Assembly: GCF_002906575.1 (NCBI RefSeq)
Contig: NZ_CP026309.1
Span: 1,116,001 to 1,180,000 of the forward strand
DNA from: Salinigranum rubrum
Lineage (GTDB): Archaea; Halobacteriota; Halobacteria; Halobacteriales; Haloferacaceae
Reading direction: 5' to 3'
DNA length: 64,000 nucleotides
How positions within the stretch are numbered: position 1 is the stretch's first letter; the number at the start of each line of letters is the position of its first letter. The notes beneath the pieces are model-generated. The model was not told the DNA's origin. It did not search any database and saw nothing but the letters and a program-made list of their open reading frames with translations. The translations under genes were made by a program, and so were the position numbers. Of this stretch, positions 17,810-26,645 are shown piece after piece.

Positions 17810-18943
17810 GTGACGACGCTCGTCCTCTGTGTCGACCGGACCGACGACATCGGCCGGAAGACGGGGCTCACGACGCCGGTCGTCGGCTGGGAAGCCGTCC
17901 AGTCGCTGGTCACGGAGGTGGGTCTCGCCGACCCCGAGGATTCGAGCGTCAACTGCCTCCTCGAAACGCTGCGCGTCGCCCGCGAACTCCGCGACGAGGA
18001 CGACGAGGCGGTCGTGGCCGTCGTCGCCGGCGGCGGCGACTCCATCGTCGGCGCGGACCGCTCGGTCGCCGCGCAACTCGACCGCCTCGTCGAGGAGTAC
18101 GCGCCCGACTCCGCGGTGGTGGTCATCGACAGCGTGCAGGACGAGCGGCTGGTCCCCGTCGTCGAGTCCCGCCTGCCCGTCGACGCCGTCGACCGCGTCG
18201 TCGTCCGGCAGGCGCACGACCTCGAATCGACGTACTACCTCCTGAAGCAGTTCCTCGCCGACGAGGAACTCCGGACGACACTCCTGGTGCCGACGGGAAT
18301 CGGCCTCCTCTTGCTCCCGATCCTCCTGACACAGTTCTCCCCGACTATCGCACTCGCGGGGCTGGCGTCCCTCCTCGGTGCGGCGCTGTTGTACAAGGGC
18401 CTCGCGGTCGACGAACTCCTCGAAGACGTCCCCGACCGGCTTCGGGCGGCGATGTACTCCGGGCAGGTGTCGGTCGTGACGTACGTCGTGAGCGCGGGGC
18501 TCACGCTCGTCGGGGTGTTCCTCGGCGCGCTGTCGGTGTCGAACGCCCCCGTCGGGGAGACGGCGCTCCTCCCGGCGATGCAGTTCACCTACGCCGCCGT
18601 GCCGTGGCTCGCGCTCGCGGCGCTCACCGCCAGCGCGGGTCGACTCCTCGACGAACTCATCAGCGCCGAAGGCGTTCGGACGCCGTACCTGAACCTCCCC
18701 TTCGGGGTGGTCGCGCTCGGCCTCGTCGTCCGGGGCTTCTCGGGCTACTTCCTCGAACGTGAAGGCGTCCTCTCCAATCTCGTGCTGTTCGACCGCGTCC
18801 TCCTCACCGCAACGCAGCGGCTCGCGCTGTTCATCGTCGTCGGTATCGTCGTCTCGCTCGTCGGCGTCCGCGTCGCCGTCCGCGTGACGGACGACGGTAT
18901 CGACGCTGTCGACGCGGGCGGCGGCGAGGACGCGGACGCCTGA
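17810..18943 (+). CDS. DUF373 family membrane protein
   Basis: A 377-residue protein of the archaeal DUF373 family. The N-terminal soluble part (about residues 1-150) starts 'TTLVLCVDRTDDIG' and contains 'VAVVAGGGDS', a Rossmann-like pattern. The C-terminal half has six or more membrane helices. The function is unknown. The GTG at 17810 is chosen because family members begin there and a TTTTA element lies about 27 bases upstream (17781-17785). The 200 bases before it contain nothing else I can support. Confidence 0.88.
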   Translation: MTTLVLCVDRTDDIGRKTGLTTPVVGWEAVQSLVTEVGLADPEDSSVNCLLETLRVARELRDEDDEAVVAVVAGGGDSIVGADRSVAAQLDRLVEEYAPDSAVVVIDSVQDERLVPVVESRLPVDAVDRVVVRQAHDLESTYYLLKQFLADEELRTTLLVPTGIGLLLLPILLTQFSPTIALAGLASLLGAALLYKGLAVDELLEDVPDRLRAAMYSGQVSVVTYVVSAGLTLVGVFLGALSVSNAPVGETALLPAMQFTYAAVPWLALAALTASAGRLLDELISAEGVRTPYLNLPFGVVALGLVVRGFSGYFLEREGVLSNLVLFDRVLLTATQRLALFIVVGIVVSLVGVRVAVRVTDDGIDAVDAGGGEDADA

Positions 18944-18963
18944 CCCGGCCGCGGGTCGGTTCC

Positions 18964-19161
18964 CTACCGCGTTCCCCGGCTCCGGTACTCGCCGTGTTTC
19001 ACGCCGAGCGCGAGACAGATAGCCCCGAAAACGATCATCGAGGGCGTCACCATCATCAACACCGTCGACGGGGCCATCATGGGTGCGGCGACGAGCGCGC
19101 CCGTCCCGACGGCGATGAGGACGGCGAACACCAGCACGGTCTTTCCGAGGTCGAACTCCAT
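18964..19161 (-). CDS. Small two-helix membrane protein
   Basis: A 65-residue protein starting 'MEFDLGKTVLVFAVLIAVGTG' at the ATG 19161. It has two hydrophobic helices separated by 'APSTVLMMV', methionine-rich in the middle, and a basic tail ('GVKHGEYRSRGTR'). It matches a class of small haloarchaeal membrane proteins of unknown role (DUF7333-like, from memory). It is convergent with the DUF373 gene. Confidence 0.7.
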   Translation of the reverse strand: MEFDLGKTVLVFAVLIAVGTGALVAAPMMAPSTVLMMVTPSMIVFGAICLALGVKHGEYRSRGTR

Positions 19162-19213
19162 ACCGGGGTTCGGGACGTGTGAGACTAAGCCGTTACGGCT
19201 TCTCCCACGCGGT

Positions 19214-20044
19214 TCAGTTCCAGGGCGCCCAGTCGGGGTCGACGCGGCGGTCACGGGTGTCGAGGTCGTCGATGCGCGCGACGTCCTCGTCGTCGAGAGA
19301 CACGGCAAGCGACTCCCAGTTGTCGCGGATGTGTTCCGTGGAGGTCGCCTTCGGGATGGCGGTCACGCCCTTCGCGCGGAGCCACGCGAGCGAGACGCCC
19401 GCCGGACTGGTGTCGTAGTCGTCGGCCAGTTCCTGCAGGAGCGGAACGTCGAACACCTTCCCCCGCGCCAGGGGGGAGTACGCGACGACTTCGACGTCGT
19501 GTTCGGCGCAGGCCTCCCGGAGTTCTTCCTGCGGGAGGAGCGGGTGGAGTTCTACCTGGTTGGCGAAGACGGGCGCGTCGAGGACGTCGATGGCCTCCTC
19601 GACCTGTTCCGGCTGGAAGTTCGAGACGCCGACGCGGTCGATTTTCCCCTCGTCGTACAGTTCGTCGAACGCCGCGAACGTCGACTCGGGGTCGTACTCG
19701 TGGGAGGGCCAGTGGACGTACAGCAGGTCGACCGCGTCGACACCGAGGCGGTCGAGCGACTCCTGTGTGGAGGAGTGCACGTCGTCGTACGCGAGGTTGT
19801 CCGCCCACACCTTCGTCGCGAGGAACACGTCCTCGCGGGGGACGTCGGCGGCGGCGATGCCGTCGCCGACCTCGTTCTCGTTGTCGTACGCCTGTGCGGT
19901 GTCGACGTGGCGGTATCCCATCTCCAGCGCCTCCCGGACGGCGGTCCGACACTCCTCGGAGTCGGTGTTCTGCCAGGTGCCGAGACCGAGCATGGGCATG
20001 CCGTTCGTGAGAGGGGCGGCGTCGCTGCCAGTCGTTCGTGTCAT
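19214..20044 (-). CDS. Aldo/keto reductase
   Basis: A 276-residue NAD(P)H-dependent oxidoreductase with the TIM-barrel AKR fold. The catalytic tetrad is visible: Asp and Tyr in 'VDTAQAYDNE', Lys in 'LATKVWADN' and His in 'LYVHWPSHEYD'. The cofactor end has 'VTAIPKATSTEHIRDN', the K/S/R pattern for NADP. It resembles 2,5-diketo-gluconate reductase and glyoxal reductase types; the substrate is not predictable. The ATG at 20044 is preferred since upstream codons have no family similarity. Confidence 0.93.
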   Translation of the reverse strand: MTRTTGSDAAPLTNGMPMLGLGTWQNTDSEECRTAVREALEMGYRHVDTAQAYDNENEVGDGIAAADVPREDVFLATKVWADNLAYDDVHSSTQESLDRLGVDAVDLLYVHWPSHEYDPESTFAAFDELYDEGKIDRVGVSNFQPEQVEEAIDVLDAPVFANQVELHPLLPQEELREACAEHDVEVVAYSPLARGKVFDVPLLQELADDYDTSPAGVSLAWLRAKGVTAIPKATSTEHIRDNWESLAVSLDDEDVARIDDLDTRDRRVDPDWAPWN

Positions 20045-20193
20045 CACTCGGAGAAAAGAAGAGTACACTGAAACGGGTTGCGAAACCCCCCAGTCGTGCC
20101 GCGTTCGGACCGTCGGGCCGAGCGAGCAACGCCGATGTCGCTCCCGACAGCGGATAGAGGAACACTGATTACTCGGAGGCAACAGCGTGGGGT

Positions 20194-21426
20194 ATGGACG
20201 AGCGTTTCGACGTGGTAATCGCCGGCGCCGGGCCGGCGGGCGCACAGTGTGCACGAGACCTTGCCACGAGAGAGTACGACGTGCTCGTTCTGGAGACCGA
20301 AGCCGAGGCGGCGTTCCCGAAACAGAGCAACAAGTCGACGGGAGGGACGTTCCCGTCGATGCTGACGGCGTTCAACGTGCCGGACGACGTCGTGATGCAG
20401 TTCACCGACAGCATCGTGCTGGAGTCGCCGAACGGCTCCTACAGTCGACCACAGACCGGCGCAGTCTTGGAGTTCGCCGACTTCAAGCGCTTCCTCGTCC
20501 GGGACGGGCGAGAGAAGGGTGCCCAGTACCGGTTCGACGCGCGCGTCTCCGGGCCGGTCGTCGAGAACGACGAGGTCGTCGGGGTGCGGTACAACGGCGA
20601 CGAGGAGGTGTACGCCGACGTCGTCGTCGACGCGACGGGCCCGGCGGCCCCGCTCGCCCGCGCGCTGGACGTCGTCGACCTCCAGCGCGAGAAGCAGGCC
20701 ATCGGCGTCGAGTACGAGTTCGAGGGGGTCGACCTCGACCACCCCGACTACGCCGACCTCCACGACGCGATGATGCTTCGGCTCGACCACGACCTCGCTC
20801 CGGGCGGCTACTCGTGGATCTTCCACACCGGCGACGACACCGCGAAGGTCGGCCTCTGTTACATCCAGAACGAGAGTCACCGCGAGTACGGCAAGGACGG
20901 CATGACCATCGACGGCTACCTCGACTACTGGATCGAGACGGACCCGCGCTTCGCCGACGCGACGCGGCTGGAGGGGAAACAGCACCGTGGCTCGGCGCAC
21001 ATCCAGATGCCCACCGGGCTCAGTACGGACAACTTCATCGCCATCGGCGACACGGTGCCGACCATCGACCCGCTGTGGGGCGAGGGCATCCACAAGGGGA
21101 TGAAGTCCGCGCGCGCGGCGGCGATCACCGTCGACAGCTGTCTCACACCCCACGAGCAGGACACCTCGGCCGAGCAGATGGCAGTGTACGACCACCTCTG
21201 GCACACGGAGGTCGCCCCGAAGATGCGGACGCGCCTCCTGATGACGGAACTGCTGTACCTCGCGCCAAACGAGCGCTACGACACGCTGATGCGCGACCTG
21301 AACCGGGCCCCGGCCGAGACGCTGAACGAGGCGAACAGAGGGAATCTGCGGTCGCTGTTGAAGCTCCTGCACGTCAAGGACGCCTCGATCCTGAAACGGC
21401 TGGCCGAAGAGCGGTTCCGGAACTGA
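20194..21426 (+). CDS. Geranylgeranyl reductase-family flavoprotein
   Basis: A 410-residue FAD enzyme. The N-terminal dinucleotide fold is 'FDVVIAGAGPAGAQCARDLA', and the second FAD motif is 'NFIAIGDTVPTIDPLWGEGIHKGMKSA'. It belongs to the digeranylgeranyl-glycerophospholipid reductase / geranylgeranyl reductase group, which saturates isoprenoid chains of archaeal lipids or of menaquinone. Haloarchaea have several paralogues, so which double bonds it reduces is open. The ATG at 20194 begins the conserved fold. It diverges from the aldo/keto reductase gene with 149 bases between. Confidence 0.85.
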   Translation: MDERFDVVIAGAGPAGAQCARDLATREYDVLVLETEAEAAFPKQSNKSTGGTFPSMLTAFNVPDDVVMQFTDSIVLESPNGSYSRPQTGAVLEFADFKRFLVRDGREKGAQYRFDARVSGPVVENDEVVGVRYNGDEEVYADVVVDATGPAAPLARALDVVDLQREKQAIGVEYEFEGVDLDHPDYADLHDAMMLRLDHDLAPGGYSWIFHTGDDTAKVGLCYIQNESHREYGKDGMTIDGYLDYWIETDPRFADATRLEGKQHRGSAHIQMPTGLSTDNFIAIGDTVPTIDPLWGEGIHKGMKSARAAAITVDSCLTPHEQDTSAEQMAVYDHLWHTEVAPKMRTRLLMTELLYLAPNERYDTLMRDLNRAPAETLNEANRGNLRSLLKLLHVKDASILKRLAEERFRN

Positions 21427-21556
21427 CCGGGCCGTCCGAGCCACCCGGACGCGTCACGGCCGCGTAACACCCGGTGTGACCTGACCCTCACTCTCCAGCC
21501 CGCCGCAACGACAGAGCTATTGTGGTATGTGGTGTCGTCTAACACGGGTGGTTCAG

Positions 21557-21742
21557 ATGGTCGAACTCTCCGCACACAACACCAACGCCGTCGCGCACCG
21601 CATCGCGGGCGACTCGCTCGTCTACGACTGTCCGAACTGTGAGTTCGGGGAGGTCCTCGTCACGGCGCTCCTCGACTTCGACGACGCCCGGTGTCTCGAC
21701 TGCGGGACCCGTTATCGGCTCCGGGTCGAACCAGTCGAGTGA
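21557..21742 (+). CDS. 61-residue zinc-ribbon protein
   Basis: A small protein with two zinc knuckles, 'YDCPNCEF' and 'ARCLDCGTRY', about 20 residues apart, in a compact beta-ribbon. The ATG at 21557 gives 'MVELSAHNTNAVAHRIAGDSL'; an upstream start would add an unlikely basic stretch. No catalytic residues are present, so it is probably a structural or regulatory zinc ribbon. It is 110 bases before a lipoprotein gene on the same strand, without clear coupling. Confidence 0.7.
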   Translation: MVELSAHNTNAVAHRIAGDSLVYDCPNCEFGEVLVTALLDFDDARCLDCGTRYRLRVEPVE

Positions 21743-21851
21743 CCGGGCCACGGCCCGACCGCCGCGCCCGACACGCCGCCAGCCGGGCTGTCGGGCGCGA
21801 CCCGACTGGACGGAAACGATGATGTTCTCGGGCGACGTACTGGTGTGAGCT

Positions 21852-22601
21852 ATGCGTGGTCGTCTCCTCCCTCTCGTCGCGCTCCTCGTCGTCGTCGCCG
21901 GCTGTACGGGCACGCTCGCCGAGGTGCGCTCGGCCCCGGCGACGATTCCCGATGCCGCGCTGACGCCCGTCGGGTACGTCCACGGGAACACCACCGAGGT
22001 GCCGCTCACCTACCCGGTCGGGGTGGGGCCGGTCTCCCGCGACGTCACCGTCTACGTCTGGGTCTCGGGCTACTCGCGGACCGTCACGGACGAGTCGGAT
22101 GCGAACGACACCGCCGCGCTGCTCGTCGTGAGTTCGCCCAACCGGAAGGTGGAGGGCCAGTCGGTCAACCCCTTCGCCCAGCTTTCGAACCGCGGCGTCG
22201 TCTCGGAACTGTTCGAGGTGGTCGCCGAGGCGGACAACGCCACGGGCGGCGTCATCGACGGCGTGAGCGCCAACGTGACGGACGTGGCCCGCCTCGAAGA
22301 ACAGGGCGTTCAGAACCGGACCGTCCTCGGACAGCGCGTGGAGGTCGTCACCTACGCCGCGACGGTCCAGGTCGACACCGCGGCGGCGATGGGGGCGGGG
22401 ACGTCGACGGCCACGCCCGTGGTCGACAGCGCGGACGAGAACGTAACGACCCGGACGCTCCTCGTCCACCTGATGGCCGTCGAGCACGGCGAGGACGTCG
22501 TCTTCGCCATGGGCGTCCACGGCGACGACATGGACGAGTCGGCGACCATCGCGGCGCTGATGGAGGCCATCGAACACGAGGCAGTTCTCGCGGAGTCGTA
22601 A
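21852..22601 (+). CDS. Exported lipoprotein, DUF6517-like
   Basis: A 249-residue protein with a Sec-type lipoprotein signal ('MRGRLLPLVALLVVVAGC') and lipobox cysteine at residue 18. The mature part contains 'TVYVWVSGYSRTV', 'LVVSSPNRKVEGQSVNPFAQLSN' and 'VLGQRVEVVTYAATVQVD', a pattern I associate with the haloarchaeal DUF6517 family. Several N-x-T/S sites could be glycosylated. The function is unknown. Unlike the other lipoproteins here, the signal is not twin-arginine. Confidence 0.72.
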   Translation: MRGRLLPLVALLVVVAGCTGTLAEVRSAPATIPDAALTPVGYVHGNTTEVPLTYPVGVGPVSRDVTVYVWVSGYSRTVTDESDANDTAALLVVSSPNRKVEGQSVNPFAQLSNRGVVSELFEVVAEADNATGGVIDGVSANVTDVARLEEQGVQNRTVLGQRVEVVTYAATVQVDTAAAMGAGTSTATPVVDSADENVTTRTLLVHLMAVEHGEDVVFAMGVHGDDMDESATIAALMEAIEHEAVLAES

Positions 22602-22698
22602 CGCTCGGCCGCGTCAGTCACGGCTGCGGCTCTTCGACCCGAAGGCCGCGGATATGAAGACGAGAGAACAGCGGGTGGCGGTCGGCCGGTTTCGCCGT

Positions 22699-23560
22699 TC
22701 AGTAGAACTCGCGGACGAGGTCCATCGCGCCCTCGGGCGCGCCGTCGCCGATGTCGCCCATGTCGCCGGAGAGGCCGTGTTTCTCCTCGTACGGAACGGA
22801 GTTCTCGTCCTGGTAGAGGATGCCCATGTACTCCTTCGAGGAGTCCAGTATCTTGTCCTTCGCCTGGTCTCGGTCCTGGGGTCGTGGTCGGTGTCGGCGA
22901 GGTCGACGAGGTTGTCGCGGAAGTAGTCGTAGGTGTCGACGTCGTTGAACGTCACACACGGGGAGAAGACGTTGACGAAGCCGAAGCCGTCGTGTTCGAT
23001 GGCCTGCCGGACGAGTTCGGCGTGGCGCTTCGCGTCCGTCGAGAAGGACTGGGCGATGAACGTTCCCCCGCCGCCAGCGAGAGGGCGAGCGGGTTGACCG
23101 GGGGCTGCTGAGGGCCCTCGGGCGTGGTCGCCGTCTCGAAGTCCTCCCGGGAGGTGGGCGAGGCTTGCCCCTTCGTGAGGCCGTAGATGCGGTTGTCCAT
23201 GACGATGTACGACATATCGACGTTCCGGCGGACGGCGTGGATGAAGTGGCCCGCGCCGATGGAGTAGCCGTCACCGTCGCCGCCGGCGACCATCACTTCG
23301 AGGTCGGGGTTGGCGAGTTTGACGCCCGTGCCGACGGGCAACGCGCGCCCGTGGACGCCGTGGATGGCGTACGAGTGCATGTACGTCCCGATCTTGCCCG
23401 AGCAGCCGATGCCCGCGACGATGAACGTGTCGTCGGGGTGGTTGCCGGTCTCGGCGAGTGCTTTCATCATGCCGTTCATCGTCCCGAAGTCGCCGCACCC
23501 GGGACACCACGTCGGCTGCTTGTCCGACTTGAAGTCGGTGAATCTGACGTCTGAGCTCAT
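22699..23560 (-). CDS. korB: 2-oxoacid:ferredoxin oxidoreductase, beta subunit (two frameshifts in this sequence)
   Basis: The TPP-binding subunit of the 2-oxoglutarate-type ferredoxin oxidoreductase. From the ATG at 23560 it reads 'QPTWCPGCGDFG', 'AGIGCSGKIGTYMHSYAIHGVHG' (landmarks only) and the TPP motif 'GGDGDGYSIGAGH'. The frame is lost at the C5 run 23065-23069 and again at the G4 run 22878-22881. Restoring one base at each gives a continuous 287-residue protein ending 'PEGAMDLVREFY' at 22699, the normal family length. Its start overlaps the korA stop by four bases. Sequence error is the likely cause of the breaks. Confidence 0.88.
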
Positions 23561-25320
23561 GCTTCGACCTCCTGGTCCGTCTTGAGAGCCGCCTCGATTT
23601 CCTCTGCGAGTTCGTCCGCCTTGAATCGCACGCCGTTGTACTTGTTCACGCGGGTGACGCGCGTCAGCGTGTCGTGTTCGACGAGGTCCGCGAACTGCCC
23701 CGTCGCGTTACACTCGACCACGACGACGTTGTCGGCCGCCTCGACCTCTTCGGATAAGTCGGGCCGCGGGAAGATGTACGGAATCGAGAGGAACCGCACG
23801 TCGACTCCTTCTTCGCGCAGGAAAGCGATGGCCTCCTCCATCGCCCCCTCGTTCGAGCCCCACGAGAGGACGAGGTTCTTCGAGTCGGAGTCGCCGAACT
23901 CCCGGGGGCTCCAGTCCTCGTTCGCCCGGGCGGTCTCGACCTTCCGGTTCCGCTTGTCGACCTGCTCGACGCGCATGTCGGTGTCCTCCGTCCGGCGACC
24001 GAGTTCGTCGTGCTCCAGCCCGGTGGACATGTGGGCTCCTCCGGCGGTCCCCGGTGCCGCCCGGGGGCTGACGCCGTCGTCGGTGAGCGCGTGGGCCTTG
24101 AACTGGCCCTTCTCGTTCTGCCACTCCTCGACGGTCTCGTCGTCGACGAGTTTCCCGCGGTCGATCTCGACGGCGTCCATGTCGAACGCGTCCGGCGGAA
24201 AGGTCTGTTCGGTGACCGCGAGCGCCAGGTCCGAGAGCAGATACACGGGCGTGTTGTACTTCTCGGCGAGGTTGAACGCCTCGACCGTCTTCCAGAAACA
24301 CTCCGAGACCGAGGTGGGCGCGAGGACGAACCGGGGAATCTCGCCGTGGCCGCCGAACAGCGCCATGTTGAGGTCGCCCTGCTCCTGCTTCGTCGGCATC
24401 CCGGTCGAGGGACCCGAGCGCATCACGTCACAGATGACGAGCGGCGTCTCGCTCGTGGCGATCAGTCCGAAGGTCTCGGCCATGAGGTCGATACCCGGGC
24501 CGGAGGTGGCCGTCATCGAGCGGGTGCCCGCGCGCGCCGCGCCGAGCGCCATATTGATGGCGGAGAGTTCGTCCTCCGCCTGGACGACGTGCCCGCCGAA
24601 CTGCTCGATGCGCCCGGTGAGATACTCCATGACGTCGGTCGCGGGCGTGATGGGATAGCCCGCGTAGAAGCGGCAGCCGGCGGCGATGGCCCCCATGCCG
24701 ATGGCCTCGTCGCCGTTCAAGAGGACGTAGTCGTTGTCGGTCGTCTCCAGGGAGTAGTCGAAGTCGTGGTCGTACTCGTCCTCGACGTACGACTGACCCT
24801 TCCGTGCCGCCTGCTTGTTGTTGTCGACGATGGCCTGACCCTTGCCGCCGAAGCGCTTCTGCAGCGCGGAGTCGAGGTTCTCGATGGGGAAGCCAGCGAC
24901 GGCACAGGCGGCGCCCAGCGCGACGACGTTGCGCATGATTGCGCCGCCGGCCTCCTCGGCGAGTCCTTTGAGGGGGACGTTCAGCCCGATCATCCCCTCG
25001 GGGATTTCGACGTCCTGCATCGTGGTTCGCTCGCCGTCGTAGATGATCACCGAGCCCTCGTGCAGTTCGTCGAGGTTCTCGTCGATGGTTCGCGGCGTGA
25101 GCGCGATGAGAACGTCCAGTCTGTCGACGACACTCTGAACCGGATCGACACCCGTCCGCACCTTGTACGCCGTGTATCCTCCGCGGATACGGGACGCGAA
25201 ATCTTTCGAGGTGAAGACGTGTCGTCCAGCCCGTGAGAGTGCCTGGGCGAAAATCTTCCCCGTGGAGTCGATGCCATCGCCAGCCTCGCCGCCGATGGCC
25301 CAGTTGAAGTCCGCAGGCAT
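23557..25320 (-). CDS. korA: 2-oxoacid:ferredoxin oxidoreductase, alpha subunit
   Basis: The fused gamma-alpha subunit (587 residues) of a ferredoxin-dependent 2-oxoacid dehydrogenase, the haloarchaeal replacement for the NAD-linked complexes. Residues 1-190 are the gamma domain ('NWAIGGEAGDGIDSTGKIFAQ'). The alpha domain follows, with 'GYPITPATDVMEYL', 'AEDELSAINMALGAARAG' and 'TSGPGIDLMAE'. It oxidises 2-oxoglutarate (or a related 2-oxoacid) to the acyl-CoA and reduces ferredoxin. Its stop overlaps the korB start (ATGA). The ATG at 25320 is supported by the conserved start; a CCTTTTGAT element lies about 30 bases before it. Confidence 0.9.
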   Translation of the reverse strand: MPADFNWAIGGEAGDGIDSTGKIFAQALSRAGRHVFTSKDFASRIRGGYTAYKVRTGVDPVQSVVDRLDVLIALTPRTIDENLDELHEGSVIIYDGERTTMQDVEIPEGMIGLNVPLKGLAEEAGGAIMRNVVALGAACAVAGFPIENLDSALQKRFGGKGQAIVDNNKQAARKGQSYVEDEYDHDFDYSLETTDNDYVLLNGDEAIGMGAIAAGCRFYAGYPITPATDVMEYLTGRIEQFGGHVVQAEDELSAINMALGAARAGTRSMTATSGPGIDLMAETFGLIATSETPLVICDVMRSGPSTGMPTKQEQGDLNMALFGGHGEIPRFVLAPTSVSECFWKTVEAFNLAEKYNTPVYLLSDLALAVTEQTFPPDAFDMDAVEIDRGKLVDDETVEEWQNEKGQFKAHALTDDGVSPRAAPGTAGGAHMSTGLEHDELGRRTEDTDMRVEQVDKRNRKVETARANEDWSPREFGDSDSKNLVLSWGSNEGAMEEAIAFLREEGVDVRFLSIPYIFPRPDLSEEVEAADNVVVVECNATGQFADLVEHDTLTRVTRVNKYNGVRFKADELAEEIEAALKTDQEVEA

Positions 25321-25510
25321 GCTAGGAATCCGTACCCCTCGCCCCATCAAAAGGCTTCTGAAAGGGGTATGTAAAAATGTGAGAAATATCTCCGAAACGG
25401 GCGACACAGCCGCGCTATGGCACGTCTAGACGTACCACGATTTCTAACCGACTCCCGCCATCGACGGCGCCGAACGAGGCGCTTTTCCCTCGTGCGGTGT
25501 CACGTGACGT

Positions 25511-26161
25511 ATGGACGCCACCGCCACCGTCGTCTCGGTGCACGACGTCGGCTCCGACACCGTCGCCATCGAGTTCGAGACGCCCGCGGACTTCGCGGCG
25601 ATGCCCGGTCAGTTCGTGAAACTCGCCGGCGAGGTCGACGGCGAGGAGTACGCCCGCTTCTACACGCTCTCTTCGCCCGACGTCGAGGATACCTTCGAGG
25701 TCACCGTCGGCGTCAGCGAGGAGGGCGGCCCCTTCTCGCACTACCTCGCCGCGCTCGAACCGGGCGACACGCTGGAGATGCAGGGGCCGTTCGGCTCCGA
25801 CCACTACGAGGGCGAGTCGCGGGTCGTCGTCCTCGCCGGCGGCCCCGGCGTCGGCCCCGCCGTGGGCATCGGCGAACGCGCGCTCGCCGACGGTAACGAC
25901 GTTGCGGTCGTCTACCTCGACGACGACCCCGCCCACGAGACGCGCCTGGAGGAACTCGCCGCCGTGGGCGCGACGGTCATCATGGACGACGCCGACGCCG
26001 ACCTCGTGGTCCACCTCCGGGACGCGCTCCTCGGGAACGAGGCAGAGAGCGGGGACGAACAGGTGTTCGTCTACGGCTTCGCCGACTTCGTCGACCGGGC
26101 GACCGAGGCGCTCGACGAACTGGGGTACGACGGCGAGCCGAAGGTCGAGAACTTCGGCTGA
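25511..26161 (+). CDS. FAD-dependent ferredoxin-reductase-type oxidoreductase
   Basis: A 216-residue member of the ferredoxin-NADP reductase superfamily. The FAD-binding barrel has 'MPGQFVKLAG' and the flavin motif 'RFYTLSSPDV', and 'GGPFSHYLAALEPGDTLEMQGP' is the usual loop. The NAD(P) domain begins 'VVLAGGPGVGPAVGIGERAL'. There is no iron-sulfur domain, so an outside partner such as a ferredoxin or halocyanin would be required. It diverges from korA, with 190 bases between, which fits a redox link with the ferredoxin made by KorAB, though this is inference. Confidence 0.88.
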   Translation: MDATATVVSVHDVGSDTVAIEFETPADFAAMPGQFVKLAGEVDGEEYARFYTLSSPDVEDTFEVTVGVSEEGGPFSHYLAALEPGDTLEMQGPFGSDHYEGESRVVVLAGGPGVGPAVGIGERALADGNDVAVVYLDDDPAHETRLEELAAVGATVIMDDADADLVVHLRDALLGNEAESGDEQVFVYGFADFVDRATEALDELGYDGEPKVENFG

Positions 26162-26318
26162 CCCGCCACGACTGACCGAGCGCGCCTCCACACCTGTTCT
26201 CTCCCTCGACCTCCTCGCGGCCGGCCTCGGCGCGTACGGCCCCGACCTCGCTCCGCTCTCGACCCCGACGGAACCGGTAGTCTGCATCGCGCGTCGGTGA
26301 GCCATCAGACTCGACCGG

Positions 26319-26624
26319 TCAGTCCCAGACGGTCACGACGGCCGCGAGGAGCGACCCGCAGAACCACCCGACCAGGCCGACGAGGCCGTGGAGCGTGCTC
26401 CCGGTGTCGCGCCCGCTCACCGCGCCGATGACCAGGTCCAAGACGAGGCCGCGGAACGCGCTCACCGACGAGAGCACGACCGCCAGCGGGAGGACGTCCG
26501 GCGAGAGACTGCCGGCCAGCCCCGCGACGACGCTCGCGTCGATGCCGACGAGGAACGTCACGGCGAGCGCGCCGGTCGACGACGTCCCCGCGGCGCTCAC
26601 CTTCGGACCCGAATCCTTAATCAT
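26319..26624 (-). CDS. Hypothetical three-helix membrane protein
   Basis: A 101-residue protein starting 'MIKDSGPKVSAAG' at the ATG 26624. It has three hydrophobic segments at about residues 17-37, 44-70 and 78-100, the last ending 'LLAAVVTVWD'. No family is recognised. It is divergent from the methylmalonyl-CoA mutase gene with only 21 bases between the start codons, so their promoters must overlap. A much longer frame through the same stop runs antisense to the mutase and is not real. Confidence 0.6.
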   Translation of the reverse strand: MIKDSGPKVSAAGTSSTGALAVTFLVGIDASVVAGLAGSLSPDVLPLAVVLSSVSAFRGLVLDLVIGAVSGRDTGSTLHGLVGLVGWFCGSLLAAVVTVWD

Positions 26625-26645
26625 CGTCCCTCGGTAACTCCGTGC